Positions 21,499 through 32,480 of a stretch of DNA of 64,000 nt are shown here, piece by piece. Positions within the stretch are counted from its first letter, which is position 1; every line of letters begins with the position of its first letter. This DNA comes from Chaetoderma sp. LZ-2023a. Lineage: Eukaryota; Mollusca; Caudofoveata; Chaetodermatida; Chaetodermatidae. The DNA lies in assembly GCA_034401795.1 (NCBI GenBank), contig CM067360.1, forward strand, positions 125,450,883 through 125,514,882, given 5' to 3'. Under the pieces are notes generated by a model. The model had not been told where the DNA came from, did not search any database, and was given only the letters and a program-made list of their open reading frames with translations. The position numbers were made by a program, and so were the translations under genes.

Positions 21499-24104
21499 AA
21501 ACAATCTCGCACGAGCTGTTCCTATTGACTTGAGAACAGTTGAAGTCTGCCTCCGACGGTAGGAATCTGCACACAGCTGCGGTCGATATTGCACGATAAG
21601 ACGCTAAATCGCTTGCGTGAAGATTCTCGACTCCCTTCGTTCCTGACGTCACCGGAACTGATTCCACTGGAAACCCGTCAGGACCGGCCTCCACGTGGCT
21701 TCTTGGAATATGACGGCCCGGAACTGCCGCCACGGCTATCCTTATGATAACCGCCGCGACCCGAACCACCACCCTTCCTGTCCTCCTCATACGGCCTCGT
21801 ATTAGAGGACTTGTATGAGGACGAATGGCCAGGTCCCTGCGATCCGGATGCCCGATGGACATCATGGCCAGAAGGATGGAAGGGCGATCTCTGGCGCTGC
21901 CTCTGCTGCTCATGCTGATGCTGTTTGTAGGACGGCTGCAGCTGTGTCCTCTTAGTCGACTTGCCGACTACTTCCTGCTCAGCGACCTTGGACAAGGCTT
22001 GCCATGCCGAGCCGCCAAACAAGCCTGGACCAATGAAAGGCACGGAAGATAACGCAGCCCTCATCTCAGGTGCTGGTTCTACACAATCCAGAACCATTCT
22101 CCTACGCTCCGCCAATGATCTGGTGATCACCCTGGCCAGGCAATCCTGGAACAAGCGCATGGTGTCCCGAACAACTCCGGGAGCAGCCTCTGGCACTTGT
22201 CCGCCTTCCGCCACGCAGGTCAGCATACCCTGCAGGATGGTACATCCGTGCGAGAGCGCAGCCATGGCTGCCCTCGCCACATCTTCAATGAGCGTTAGAT
22301 CATTAAACGGATCTTTATTGGCTTGGGAAACTAAGGGTTGAGAACTCCCTTCGATCTGCAAGCCAATGGCCTATTCAGCGCCTCTCGCTCCCTGACGGAA
22401 AGACATGGAACCCGGGCATACTGATGGCAGGCCAGCTCTGGAAAACGGCCCCTACTCCTTATCCCTTATCTGTCGGAAGTCTGTGTGTCCAAAGGCAGCG
22501 TCGGCATGGCCGAAGAGCCACCTGACAGAGCGCTAGCCGCTCGCTCTGACATCCGTTCCATCGCCAGATCGCGCTGAGATCCTTGATCCGATGCCAACCC
22601 AAGACGGTCGGACATCCAGCCAAGGACCTGCACCCATTCAGCTTCGGTGCAAAAAGCGGAGTCATCCATCAATGGACTACCGTTCTCATCTTCCTTCTCA
22701 CCCTTGGATGAGTATGTCACCGACGATCCATGCTGAGAGCTATGGCCCGCACTTCTTCCAACATGAAGCGCGTCCATAGCCCGACTACTAGCGACAACAG
22801 TGTCCAACGAATCGCCGGACACGGATTCACCGCAGTCCATCGGCTCCAGCACGGGAGGCGGGACTACAGCCGCTTTCACGACGGTAGATGCCAGCACTCC
22901 GAGAGGAGCCGCACCTAACGCTGCCGGGATGCTGCTAGGAACTGCAAAACACGGCTCCAATGACAATGCGGGTTGAACGAAATCCGGGTGGAAAATGCCC
23001 GACGGAACGTCGACATCACCACCCGCTTGGCAAACCCGTACAAATCCCGAGGGAGATCCCTGGGATGTACCTGGTCTAGCCGTCAACGAAATATCCGGCA
23101 TGCCGGAATCCTCCATTAGGAGATCTTCCTCCTCCGCCGTCGGCTCTTGAGCCAAGGTCGGAGAAGGGACAGGTGCTTGTCCCTCCGCAGAACTAGCCGG
23201 ACCACCGAAAGGTTGCCCTGCACCAGCCTGCATCGTCGGGATCATGGATTGCAAGGACTCAAACATTGCCTTGAACTGGGCCACCCATACGCCCAATGCT
23301 GAATCCATTCGCTAGTTCAGCTGATCTTCCAGTCCTCTCACTGACACCTGATCCAGCTTGGCCGCCTTGTCCCTCGCGATTCTCTCCAAGCGCACACGAC
23401 GATCACGATCGAACTCTGCCACCAATTCCGACGACGACTTGGCGCACACATCACATGGACTTCCCACTTTGCACTTCGCGCAAGCGACACAGTGATGACG
23501 ATTAAACTTGCGCTTCATGAACCTGTTGCATTTGTGGCACAAAAGTATCCTGGTTCTTGGCCTTCTGCGAACACAGAGAAGAATTAAAACACTGCACATG
23601 ACATACAATGACGAGCAATACGCACAATTGACTTGATTGTAAAGTAGAATTACTTAGAAACATTATCTTTCTCTTAAATTAATGATAATCAAGCCTTTAG
23701 GCAGGAAATATTTGAAACTTTTTTGAGTGAAAATTAATAAACGCAACTTGGAAGTTAAATAACGTTAATACAGCCAAGAAATAAATGCTGATCACTACAA
23801 ACACCCTCGACAATGAAGCGAAAGCTAAAAATCGGCATAAACAGAGTGCATAGACACGCCAAGCCAAAGCGAAACATTAATCATGGGCGCCGCCATCTTG
23901 GCTAAGGGCGCATCCATCTTGGAAGGAACTGAGTCGCAAGAGAAAGTACCCGGATAAGATTAAAAAGTTAACGGGTACCGGAGCGACTCCAACAATCGCT
24001 AACATTTAAAAATAATGTGCCGATTTAAGGAAATTTCAAACAGTCATTACGGCACGAATGTATAAATTCTAGATTGATACAACCTGCCCCTGTGATGATT
24101 TTCC
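21499..24104 (-). mobile_element. DIRS copy A, 5' part
   Basis: Continuation of the older element interrupted by copy B. It begins inside the RT N-terminal region ('aaacaatctcgcacgagctg'), then has the Gag-like frames and leader up to 'gatgattttcc'. There it changes abruptly to RT sequence of another copy instead of reaching the 5' terminus. Confidence 0.82.
21678..23608 (-). pseudogene. DIRS copy A Gag-like ORF1
   Basis: N-terminus at 23312-23608 with CHKCNRFMKRKFNRHHC and CAKCKVGSPCDVC. A stop follows LEDQLN (near 23312). The middle (22466-23308) has an acidic Pro-rich region (EEEDLLMEDSGMPDIS) and ERMSERAASALSGGSS. After an internal break near 22420 the C-terminal part (21678-22361) has EDVARAAMAALSHGCTILQG, VRDTMRLFQDCLARVITR and a Gly/Arg-rich end. 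It is broken into three frames and is not functional. It retains the middle domain that copy B has lost, so it is useful for rebuilding the family consensus. Confidence 0.8.
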
Positions 24105-25872
24105 TGTCATCACCGCTGTTACCAGTCTCCATGTGAAACTTTGGTGAAAGAATAAATTTGTTCAGCGGTTTGAGGTTGAGAATTGGTCTCCAACCTCCAG
24201 TGCATTTCGGAACGAGGAAAATTATCGAATAGAAGCCCAGGGAGGACTGATTGCCGACTAAATGAAGCACATTCTTCTGCTGAAGATCTGTGATTTCTGA
24301 GCAAATGGCATCTAGACGATCAGATTCCCTTGGAATGGGAGTCCATACTAGAGTCGATGTTAACGGAACTAACGACTGAAGGATGCGCCAGTCCGGTTTG
24401 TAGCCGTTTCTTAGCCAATGACAGACCAAACAATCTCGCACGACCTGTTCCCACTAGTTTGAGAACAGCTGAAGTCTGCCTCCGATGGTAGGAATCTGCA
24501 TCTCGGAATATGACAGCCCAGGACCACTGCCACGGCTATCCTTACGGTAGCTGCTGTGACCTGAGCCGCCACCCTTCCTATCATCTTCATACGGCCTCTT
24601 ATTAGATGGGCATCACGGCCAGAAGGACAGAACGGCGATCTTTGGTGCTGCCTCTGCTGCTCATGTCGATGCTGCTTGTAGGACTGTTGCGGCCAAGTCC
24701 TCTTCGTCGACTTCCACGACTTGCTGACAACCTCCTGCTCTGCCACCATAGACGCAACCTTGGAGAGGGCTTGTCGTGCCGAACCGCCAAACAAGCCCGG
24801 ACCAATGAAGGGCGCGGAAGATAACGCAGCCCTCATCTCCGGTCTTGGTTCTACACAATCGAGAACCATTCTCCGCTCCGCGAATGATCTAGTGATCACC
24901 CTAGCTAGGCAATCTTGAGATAAGCGCATGGCGCAGGTCAACATATCCTGCAGGACGGTGCATCCGTGCGAGAGAGCAGCCATAGCCGCTCCCACCGCAT
25001 CATCAATGAGAGTTAACTCACTGAAGGGATTCTTGTTAGTCTGGGAAACCAAGGGTCGTGAACGACCCTTGGCTTTCCTGGCTAATGGCCTATTCAGTGT
25101 TTCTCTTTCCCGACTGAAAGCCGAAGAACACGAGCATACTGATAGTAGGCCTGCTCTGAAAAGTGGACTCTACTCCTTATCCCCTTAGGGGCCATGGGCG
25201 AAGAATATGCCGGCTGAACCAGATGGTACGCCGTGACTTCCACCATGTCAGAAGTCTGAGTGTCCAAGGGAAGAGATGGCATGGCCGAAGAGCCACTCGA
25301 CAGTGCTAGCTGCACACTCTGACATCCATTCTATCGCCGGATCGCGCTGAGATGTTAAACATAGGCGCCGCCATCTTGGCTACAGGCACATCTATCTTGG
25401 AAGGAACCGAGTCGCAAGAGAAATTAACCGAGTACCCGGATAAGATTTAAAGTTAACGGATAACGGAGCGACTCCAACAATGGCTACCATTTTAAAACAA
25501 TGTGCCAATTTAAGTAAATTTTAAACAGTCATTACGGCACGAATGTATTAATTCTAGATTGATACAACCTGACCTTGTAATGATTTTCCTTTCGCTTCCA
25601 TGAAGCCAGCAATGATTCAGACAGAAACGGTATAAATCCTGAGAAATTTTTTAATTTTATAGAGCAAAAATCGCGCGACAAGATTGGAGTGCAAAATAAA
25701 TGAATCCGACTGTTGTTGGGAATTAACTCGGTACCTGAAGGCTATGGTAATTCCCGGACACAGTATGGGCAGGAGCACGGAGAGTGCGGCGTTTTAATTG
25801 TTTATTTTGAGCTAGACTAGATAATAGACATTATCATAATAGTACATCTGGTAAGCATTATTCAATGTAGAA
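24105..25872 (-). mobile_element. DIRS fragment C (RT start, Gag, 5' end)
   Basis: It starts within RT ('tgtcatcaccgctgtt') and runs through the RT N-terminus (24117-24441, LNLKPLNKFILSPKF and FLVPKCTGGW). Next is a heavily deleted Gag (24411-25320: SQDCLARVITRSFAE, AEQEVVSKSWKSTKR, then AMPSLPLDTQTSDM), then the leader. It ends at an outer terminus near 25861-25872 ('attattcaatgtagaa'). The Gag N-terminal zinc region is missing. It abuts copy A in the same orientation. Confidence 0.78.
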
Positions 25873-26345
25873 ATGGCTTTCAGTCATATTAATTCCAAAA
25901 TATTGAACAGACTATACTATACAAACAAACTAGACAAACGCGATGCCTGCCACCGCAAACACCTACGCACCATCACTGGACACCGATGGCCAGACAGCAT
26001 AATTTCCAATGATGCACTATACAAGATCTCTACTACGTCGCTGCTGTCCGTAAAAGTCGCCCAGCAAAGATGGTCCATGTTTGGCCATGTGCTAAGGATG
26101 CCAGAAGACACACCAGCACAGAGAGCCTTGGAATTCACCCTACTCGGAGCCAGCAAATACAAAGACAGGAGAAGACGTCACTGCATAAATCTGCTAAGCG
26201 TGCTACGAGGTGACCTCAAGAAAGCAGGATTCGGTACACTCAAGTCAAGAATGGACCTGAGGAAGTTAAGGATTTCGGCTGAGGACAAGACACAGTGGGC
26301 AAAAGTGAAAAAGGACTGATTGCAGCTGTAGGATGTTTCTACTAC
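25873..26345 (+). pseudogene. LINE (RTE-like) 3' end remnant
   Basis: A 148-codon frame with KRDACHRKHLRTITGHRWPD, ISNDALY, RWSMFGHVLRMPEDTPAQRA and a basic KYKDRRRRHC stretch. This pattern is characteristic of the region after the RT domain in many animal non-LTR retrotransposons. The frame stops at 26319 and is followed by a tail with 'tactactacagcc' and the simple repeat 'catacatacata', as expected for a 3' end. The 5' part is missing, a typical truncation. It sits directly at the end of DIRS fragment C. Confidence 0.8.
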
Positions 26346-26599
26346 TACAGCCAAAGAATACAGTAATCATACATACATACTATACATCATAAAGAATTAC
26401 ATTTTTCAGGGATTTGTCATTGAAAGGATTAACATTTTGAATGCTGAAATTACACAATTTAAATTTAAAACAATCATAGAGGTAAGTAAGGAAAGCTGTT
26501 GAATTTTGTGCTGCTAACTTGAGAGGAATATGTTGCTGCCATAAAACAGCAACAGCTCCCAATGAAATGTCTCAAAATATTTAACAGAATATGGTCCTT

Positions 26600-26900
26600 T
26601 AAGTTTAAAGGCTTACCACTCATTTCTAAGAGGGTACCAAGAAAATCTACAATTTTTGCCTTGCTAATGTCCATTTGCAGGTCAAGAGAAGATTATCTTT
26701 GAAACTTTATCAGTAGAATGACTTCCTTGGTTAATGTTCATTTCTAACTAAGCACCGCCAACTTTGTACATGTATACATTGGAATTGATTTGAAACATTG
26801 AAACCAGAATTCCCATAATTTGAATGTCAAGGTAACTATATAGGTAGGCTGACAGCTTCCAGTCAAATTAGTTTCACAGTATTCACAAAAATCTTTATTA
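26600..26900. repeat. MITE and foldback fragments
   Basis: 26640-26760 has a piggyBac-MITE half ('gtccatttgcaggtcaagag', 'cagtagaatgacttcc'). 26830-26890 has the foldback half-core 'cagtcaaattagtttcac'. Both are incomplete. Confidence 0.45.
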
Positions 26901-26984
26901 ACTTCGCCAAAATATACAAATTGTAGCAGACTGTTACCACTTTCATGATGGAGCTACATCATATGATTGCGATGACAACGAACA

Positions 26985-27426
26985 TTGGAGGATTCCAGTT
27001 TATCCATCAATTTTCTACGTGACATGTAGGACGACGTCATAATCAGTTATGTCATGAATGATGTAGTTAAGTTCGTCATGAATGCTTTATTAATGACGTA
27101 CTAAGCGTTGTACGAATTGTATGTCTTTACTATTTAATTTTGGCTGAGGACAAGACACAGTGGGCAAAAGCGAAGAAGGACTGATTGCAGCTGTAGGATG
27201 TTCCTACTACTACAGCCGCAGAATACAGTAATCATACATACTATTTAATAAACATGCCGTTGAATATTTTGAAACTAATTTGACCGGGCAGCAACAGCAC
27301 CCAGTCAAATTAGTTTCAAAATATACAACAGTTTACTTGTCTAGTTTTCTGGAAATTGATAGTCAGGGAGTTCAAAGATCCCGATACGGGCGAAGTGTGG
27401 GCATAGCTAAAACTGGATTCCTCCAT
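26985..27426 (+). repeat. Foldback element carrying a LINE tail
   Basis: Ends 'ggaggattccagtttatcc' and 'aaaactggattcctcc' are inverted. The core 'gttgaatattttgaaactaa' faces 'ttagtttcaaaatatacaac'. The family block 'tgtctttactatttaat' appears twice (about 27119 and 27240), bracketing a LINE 3' tail. This suggests the LINE tail inserted with a target duplication of about 9 bp (actatttaa). Confidence 0.7.
27141..27243 (+). mobile_element. LINE 3' tail, second copy
   Basis: About 95 bp nearly identical to 26280-26375 (from 'ggctgaggacaagacacagt' through 'actactacagcc' to 'aatcatacata'). It comprises the last codons and tail of the same LINE family. 'actatttaa' before and after looks like a target-site duplication, so it is a severely 5'-truncated insertion. 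Confidence 0.75.
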
Positions 27427-27577
27427 TGACGTATTTGATTATGACATCAGACACCTCCATTTTCTCAAAAAGACAGATCTATACCCTGTCATACTAAATC
27501 CTCTCCTCTCTAATACTTGACAATTTTCCAAATGTGAAACATGAAATAAAATGTGACATCCATGTTCTATAGCTCAC

Positions 27578-27837
27578 CTGAATGGTTTTAACCTTCAGCT
27601 CTGAAATTGCTGTTTTGAGTGATTTCATTTCAGCCGAATTGACGAGCTGGGAATCAATGACAAACACACGTTCATACAGCTGTACGTCTCGAGAAAACAT
27701 GTACTGTATTTTATCATGAATGAAGCTCGCATTCTCACTCACGTATTCTCCCCTAGAATTACGCACACAACCTGCTTTGTCAGCGTGTGTGGCTATCAGT
27801 AGGATATATGGTCTCTCAGGAAACATGCCACACTCAC
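27578..27837 (-). CDS. DAPK1-like: DAPK1-like exon (ROC GTPase, G4 motif)
   Basis: 260 nt from an acceptor (ttacag/GTGAGTG) to a donor (ACCATTCAG/GTGAGC). It begins with the last two bases of a Gly codon and ends at a complete codon. The protein reads PERPYILLIATHADKAG, then RNSRGEYVS, ASFIHDKIQYMF, ERVFVIDSQLVNSAEMKSLK and ISELKVKTIQ. Human DAPK1 has VVLVATHADVMN, PRPAGGEF, KLFVLDAGASGSKDMKVLR and LQEIRSQIV at the same place. THAD is the G4 nucleotide-recognition motif of the ROC domain. The upstream neighbour ends with a single G, giving the correct GGT codon across the splice. The downstream neighbour starts in phase 0. Confidence 0.92.
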
Positions 27838-28089
27838 CTGTAATAAACCAAACTAACAATAGGAATCCATTGTGTTATTTATTTATCATGCCTAGGGATG
27901 AATACGGGACTATATTTGTTAAAGAGTCTGTTACAGCAGTTTACACATCACTAAGGAAAGTATATCAATGAAGAAAACAAATAGCATCTTGACATACCAT
28001 TTGCAAAAACAAACAGAATATTATTGCAAATTTTAAAAGCATCATCAATTGAATAATATTCTGATTAAAGTTTGCTATACAAGTAAACC

Positions 28090-28331
28090 AATTACCCCTT
28101 TAACACTCACATCAGCCAAAAATGGCATCTACAGTGGTCTTGAGAAATGTCCAGTTGCAGACCAAGAGAATACTATTTTTGAAAATTTACCACTGGAATG
28201 ACTGGCTCGATAACTGAGCCAGTCATTCCAGTGGTAAATTTTCAAAAATAGTCTTCTCCTGATCTGAAAATGAATATTTTCTATGAGAAAATTCAAATTC
28301 TTTAAAAAAAATTTGAGGGTTAAAAGGTTAA
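28090..28331. mobile_element. piggyBac-like MITE copy 6
   Basis: A strongly palindromic core: 'ttaccactggaatgactggc' then 'gagccagtcattccagtggt'. The right end is GGTTAAAAGGTTAA and the left is CCCCTTTAACACTC. It lies in a DAPK intron. Confidence 0.8.
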
Positions 28332-28477
28332 ATTGGTAAAAAATAAAACACAAAAGTGGAAAATGGTCTTAAACAGTGATCACATAAATATCTATTTTCA
28401 TCCTGTATATAGTCAAACACGTCTATGGGCCATCAAAATATGGTTACTAAGGAGGGGGTCCAAGACGTAGGTCTCTG

Positions 28478-28726
28478 TTAACACTTTTAATAGTACAAAT
28501 TCGACAAGGAAATTTAGATTTTTAATTTGCGAATGTCCAATTACAGGCCAACAGAGGACTAGCTTTTGAAAATTTACCACTGGAATTACGGGCTTGGTTA
28601 TGATTTATCAAGCCAGTCATTCTAGTGGTAACCTTTCAAAAATAGTCTTCTCTTGGTCTGTAAATACACATTCCTCAAGAGCCTTTCAGAAGCCTGTTTT
28701 AGCTAGCTTGAACACTAAAGGGTTAA
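28478..28726. mobile_element. piggyBac-like MITE copy 7
   Basis: TTAACACTTTTAATAGTACAAA at the left and CACTAAAGGGTTAA at the right. The core is 'ccactggaattacgggct' against 'aagccagtcattctagtgg'. Confidence 0.8.
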
Positions 28727-29002
28727 AATGAAGTTTATATGTATAACAAGTCTGTTCAGTATGAGTACGTTTTAATGCAGTATCTATTACAGTATCTTGT
28801 AGTATTTAAAATATGTAATCAGTGAAGTGCTGACAAACTCAATTATTATGTGTTTCAGTACAACTTAAATCAAATCTACTATTGCGCAGGACAAAACAAG
28901 GCAGAACAAATAAAAAATGGAACAAAAACTGGACAAAGGGGAAGCAAAAACACAATAAAATGAGACAAAGCAAAGCAAAGATGGAATATAGTTACGTGAT
29001 GC

Positions 29003-29233
29003 TTAACCGTTTCATGGCGATGAAGCCAAAAATGGCCTCTGCAGAGGTCTTGTGAAATGTCGATTTGCAGGACACAAGACTATTTTTGAAAATTTACCAC
29101 TGGAATGACTGGCTCAATAAAGCAGCTGGTCATTTCAGTGTTAACTTTTCAAGGTCTCTATTGGCATGTTCGTGGGCATTCAATAAAGAAATATTTTGAT
29201 ATTTTTGACCGAATTTAGCCATTAGAGGGTTAA
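29003..29233. mobile_element. piggyBac-like MITE copy 8
   Basis: TTAACCGTTTCATGG at the left and CATTAGAGGGTTAA at the right, with the core 'ccactggaatgactggctc'. It is followed by T-rich intron before the next DAPK exon. Confidence 0.78.
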
Positions 29234-29394
29234 TAGATTGCTTCATTTTTGTTGTGCTTTTCTACTGTTTTTGTTTCTTCTTTCTTTTTTTTTGTCCTGC
29301 TTGTATTCTAGTTCTCTCATTTTTCTCCCTGGAGGACATTCTAATCGCTGTTCTGTATGAGACACATGTATATAATTATTATACTACTGAATAC

Positions 29395-29589
29395 CTAATG
29401 GGGATGTTGGTGAAATCCGCAGACAAATGAAATTGATCCAGAACAAGACTTGTCTGAGCTGCTCATCAGGGGGCAGTGTTAGACTAAATACAACAGCATG
29501 CAGGCACTGGATATCACCGAGAAAATGATCGTAGAATGTGTAGTATGGAGGATAACCGGAGAAGTCCCAAATACTCAATTCTCCAACCC
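29395..29589 (-). CDS. DAPK1-like: DAPK1-like exon (ROC GTPase, G3 motif)
   Basis: 195 nt between an acceptor with a T7 tract (ttcag/GGGTTGGAG) and a donor (CCATTAG/GTATTC). It encodes GVGELSIWDFSGYPPYY, then YDHFLGDIQCLHAVVFSL and QLRQVLFWINFI. DAPK1 has GVGDFSVWEFSGNPVYF, YDYF, SIHVVVFSLEEP and QVIFWLSFL. DFSG is the DxxG (G3) motif of the ROC GTPase. The exon starts two bases into a codon and ends one base into the next; both phases match the neighbouring exons. Confidence 0.92.
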
Positions 29590-29786
29590 CTGAAAAAAAG
29601 ATAATAGATAAAAGTTATCATAATAGCAGGGCTACCTACGCTATGCTAATAACAATATTTAAAGGCGATACATAACTCTTAAGACTAAGGTAAGTGGTTT
29701 TCGACAAATTTTCGCATGTACATGCACTTCATCAGCACAGCTTTGGCTGCTAACAGTCACAATATTCAGCTGGTTGTATATGACTA

Positions 29787-30138
29787 ATGGCCGTTTCCAG
29801 TTTATCCATCCATGATATAACAACATAATCAACTACGTGATGTGTAGGATGATGCCATACTCAATTACAGCATGAATGACTCAATTTAGGCCGTCTTAAA
29901 CATTTAATAGTCCGCCACATTGTATGAATTGTATGTCTTTACTATTTAATAAACATTCTGTCAAATATTTTGAAACCAATTTGACTGGGTACATGTCAAC
30001 AACAGTACCCAGTCAAATTAGTTTCAAAATATTCAATAGCTTAATGGTATAGTTTTTTGGAAATTGATAGTTAGGGAGTTCGGGAATCGATAGAGCTGAG
30101 CTAGAGATGGGCAGAGAATAGCTAAAACTGGAAAGGTC
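29787..30138 (+). repeat. Foldback element
   Basis: 'gtttccagtttatccatcc' at the left and 'agctaaaactggaaaggtca' at the right. The core is 'ttgaaaccaatttgactggg' against 'cccagtcaaattagtttcaa'. Confidence 0.72.
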
Positions 30139-30520
30139 AATTCCAATGAAAAGAAGGTAACTCTTCACAATTATTTTGGCAATTAAATCATGTGGTCATC
30201 GTCCCTCATCTGAAATACTGGCTTTTAAAGATTCCTTAGTGTGGAGTAGCTGGATCCAGGAAGCTTTTTTCATCATCCAAATGCGAGTGTTTATGTATGC
30301 ATTGAGGTCCCATCTTAAGACCTGTATAGTGCATATTGAAACATATTCCATGGCACAAGCGGGTAGATTCAAGTGCCGATCTGAGATTTAGCCTCTGTCA
30401 ATATGATCCAATGCCTGTACATTTGTATCTGCGATTCCTTGGACAGTGGGAGAAGGTAGTCTTTCCCATACTGTGTACAAAATGCTTGAATGAATAGGTT
30501 CTGTTGCAAATTTCTCTGAG

Positions 30521-30909
30521 AATGGAGGAATCCAGTTTTAGCTATGCCCCACCAATCTTTAGCTAAGCTCCACCACACCTCATCCGTGTTGGGATAGATT
30601 GATCCCTGAACTTGCTAACTATTAATTTCTGGAAAATTATACAGGTAAGCTGTTTAATACTTTGAAACTTACTTGGCTGGGTGCTGTTGCCGTCATAGCT
30701 CAGTAAAATTAGTTTCAAAATACTCAACAGCATGTTTATTAGATAGTAAGGACATACAATTCGCACAACAATGCTTAGTCCATCATCAATTAAGCGTTTG
30801 TGATGAACTTAGCTATGTCATTCATACTTAATTGATTATGACACCATCCTACATGTTACGTAGTTGGTTATGACATCATATGATTGATGGACAAACTGGA
30901 ATTTTCCAT
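30521..30909 (-). repeat. Foldback element, inverse orientation
   Basis: 'ggaatccagttttagctatg' and 'cgtgttgggatagattgatc' lead to 'acaggtaagctgtttaat', the core, 'catcaattaagcgtttgtg', and the end 'gacaaactggaattttccat'. It is a mirror image of the copy at 29787. Confidence 0.7.
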
Positions 30910-31049
30910 TAGTAGTGGTTTACTACTGAAGGAAAATATGATCTATTTCAATGGTATGTCGATTTGCAGAGTTTCAGAAGAAAATTATATCTGTGGAGGA
31001 TCCACTACTGTGAATTTTTTTTCTGAATTGGTGGAAGTTTTTAGTTGTG

Positions 31050-31150
31050 ACTTCCAGCTAGTAGAAGTCTGTCTGTCTGCCTGTCACATCTGTAGTTTCG
31101 ACTTCCAGCTAATAGAAGTCTGTCTATCTGCCTGTCTGTCTGTCTGTCAC
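31050..31150. repeat. CTGT microsatellite
   Basis: Two stretches of CTGT/CTGC repeats, each preceded by 'gacttccagctartagaagt', so the flank is duplicated as well. Confidence 0.75.
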
Positions 31151-31318
31151 AACTTTTACATCTCTGTCAAAGTTGCCTACATCGTAACTATAGTGTGTGG
31201 CACTTGATTTAATATGATATATATACAAATAGACATGTTCTGTTTATAATAAACATAATGATGTAATGCGGATTAATTCCTTTCACAGATATCTTTCCTT
31301 CACCATGACAATACCGCT

Positions 31319-31555
31319 TTAACCCTTTAATAGCTAAATTTGTTCAAGAAAATCTAAACATGTGCATGTTGAATGTCCAGTTGCAAGCCGAAAGAAGACT
31401 GTTGTTTTAATATTTACCACTGGAATAACTGGCTCGGTTACCGAGCCAGTCATTCCACTGGTAAATTTTCAAAAATAGGCTTCTCTTAGCTTGCAAATGG
31501 ACCTTTCCCCAATAAAACTGCAACGGCCAGCTTGGGATGGTTTAGCATTTATTTA
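31319..31555. mobile_element. piggyBac-like MITE copy 9
   Basis: TTAACCCTTTAATAGC at the left. The perfect core 'actggctcggttaccgagcc' runs into 'agtcattccactgg'. The right end is eroded. It lies 56 bp from a DAPK exon's donor. Confidence 0.75.
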
Positions 31556-31610
31556 ACATCGTCTGATTTTAATTCTGTGAACAGTAACTTGCTGGCTTGT
31601 TAAAACATAC

Positions 31611-31724
31611 CTGAGATGTTCACCTGATGGACACCGATGCCACATGTATAGCAAGGATTTGTTATCCCATATCTTTGTGACAGTGCTGCACTATTCAGGG
31701 TATCAGAACCAGACTTGTGTCTCA
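31611..31724 (-). CDS. DAPK1-like: DAPK1-like exon (upstream part of ROC)
   Basis: 114 nt between an acceptor with a pyrimidine-rich tract (ctatttctag/TGAGACAC) and a donor (ATCTCAG/GTATGT). The frame gives RHKSGSDTLNSAALSQRYG, then TNPCYTCGIGVHQVNISG. The final Gly joins to VGELSIWDFSG of the next exon, matching NGVGDFSVWEFSG in DAPK1. Phase fits exactly: it starts two bases into a codon and ends one base in. The body of this exon is in the variable segment of ROC between G1 and G3 and shows little family similarity, so the call rests on splice signals, phase and position. Confidence 0.78.
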
Positions 31725-31780
31725 CTAGAAATAGAAAACAAAGAAGTATTTTTCATTGATATCATTTTAGCTCAGTCGTT

Positions 31781-32003
31781 CAATCCTTTACTGGTCAGAA
31801 TTGGTCATGAAAATACAAAATATTTTTATAAGTCAATGTCCATTTGTAGGCTAAGAGAATACTATTCTTGAAACTTTACCCATGGAATGACTGGCGGTCA
31901 TTGACCCAGTGATTTCAGTGGTAAATTTTCAAAAATATTGGCCAGCAAATGGATATTTGTTAAGACAACTACAAAAATGTTGACTTGAGCAGCAAAGGCT
32001 TAA
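31781..32003. mobile_element. piggyBac-like MITE copy 10, degraded
   Basis: 'caatcctttactggtcagaa' at the left, 'gcaaaggcttaa' at the right, core 'catggaatgactggc'. It sits 57 bp upstream of a DAPK exon's acceptor. Confidence 0.55.
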
Positions 32004-32480
32004 TATTATTTCATGTTGGATTACCAGTATGCGTCTTCTCTTCATATTGTCTGTTTACATGCACTTTGCCAGGACTAGAATATCTTATGAGCGCATTGGC
32101 ATTCTTTCCTCTCGTGAAGATGAAAAATAACCTTGATATTATCTCCCTTTATACAGGTGCAGGGTCAGAAAGAAATGTGTGTGCAGACACCAACCACCAG
32201 TTGAGGTGTTCTTTCCCTTGTTCTGGGGTGGTAGGGATCTAACACTCCATCATACATGAGATCAATACATTTTGTGAAAAGAATATAAAGATCTCTTATC
32301 ACTCAGAATGTAGTAAATGGTTTCTCAGGATCTCAAAATTTCAAAATTCCCAGGAACTGGTGGGAGGGAGATCTACAGTTAGTGGGAAGGTGAGGTGGGA
32401 TCATCCCAAGATCATTCCCCTAGGTAGGTTCCTATCTTCTTCCACCCTTGTACTTAAAAATTGCCAGATATCCCACTGAA
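32004..32480. other. Intron, no gene seen
   Basis: No element or splice-flanked coding block was recognised between MITE copy 10 and DIRS copy D. Confidence 0.4.

Noticed and set aside
28129-28353. Recurring frame with FHWNDWL...SHSSGKFSK in several places
   Set aside because: It is the translation of the palindromic MITE. The same peptide appears at 1284, 28129, 39000 and 59685 only because the MITE recurs.
31985-32242. 85-codon hydrophobic plus-strand frame
   Set aside because: No splice sites, antisense to a DAPK intron, and partly overlapping a MITE end.
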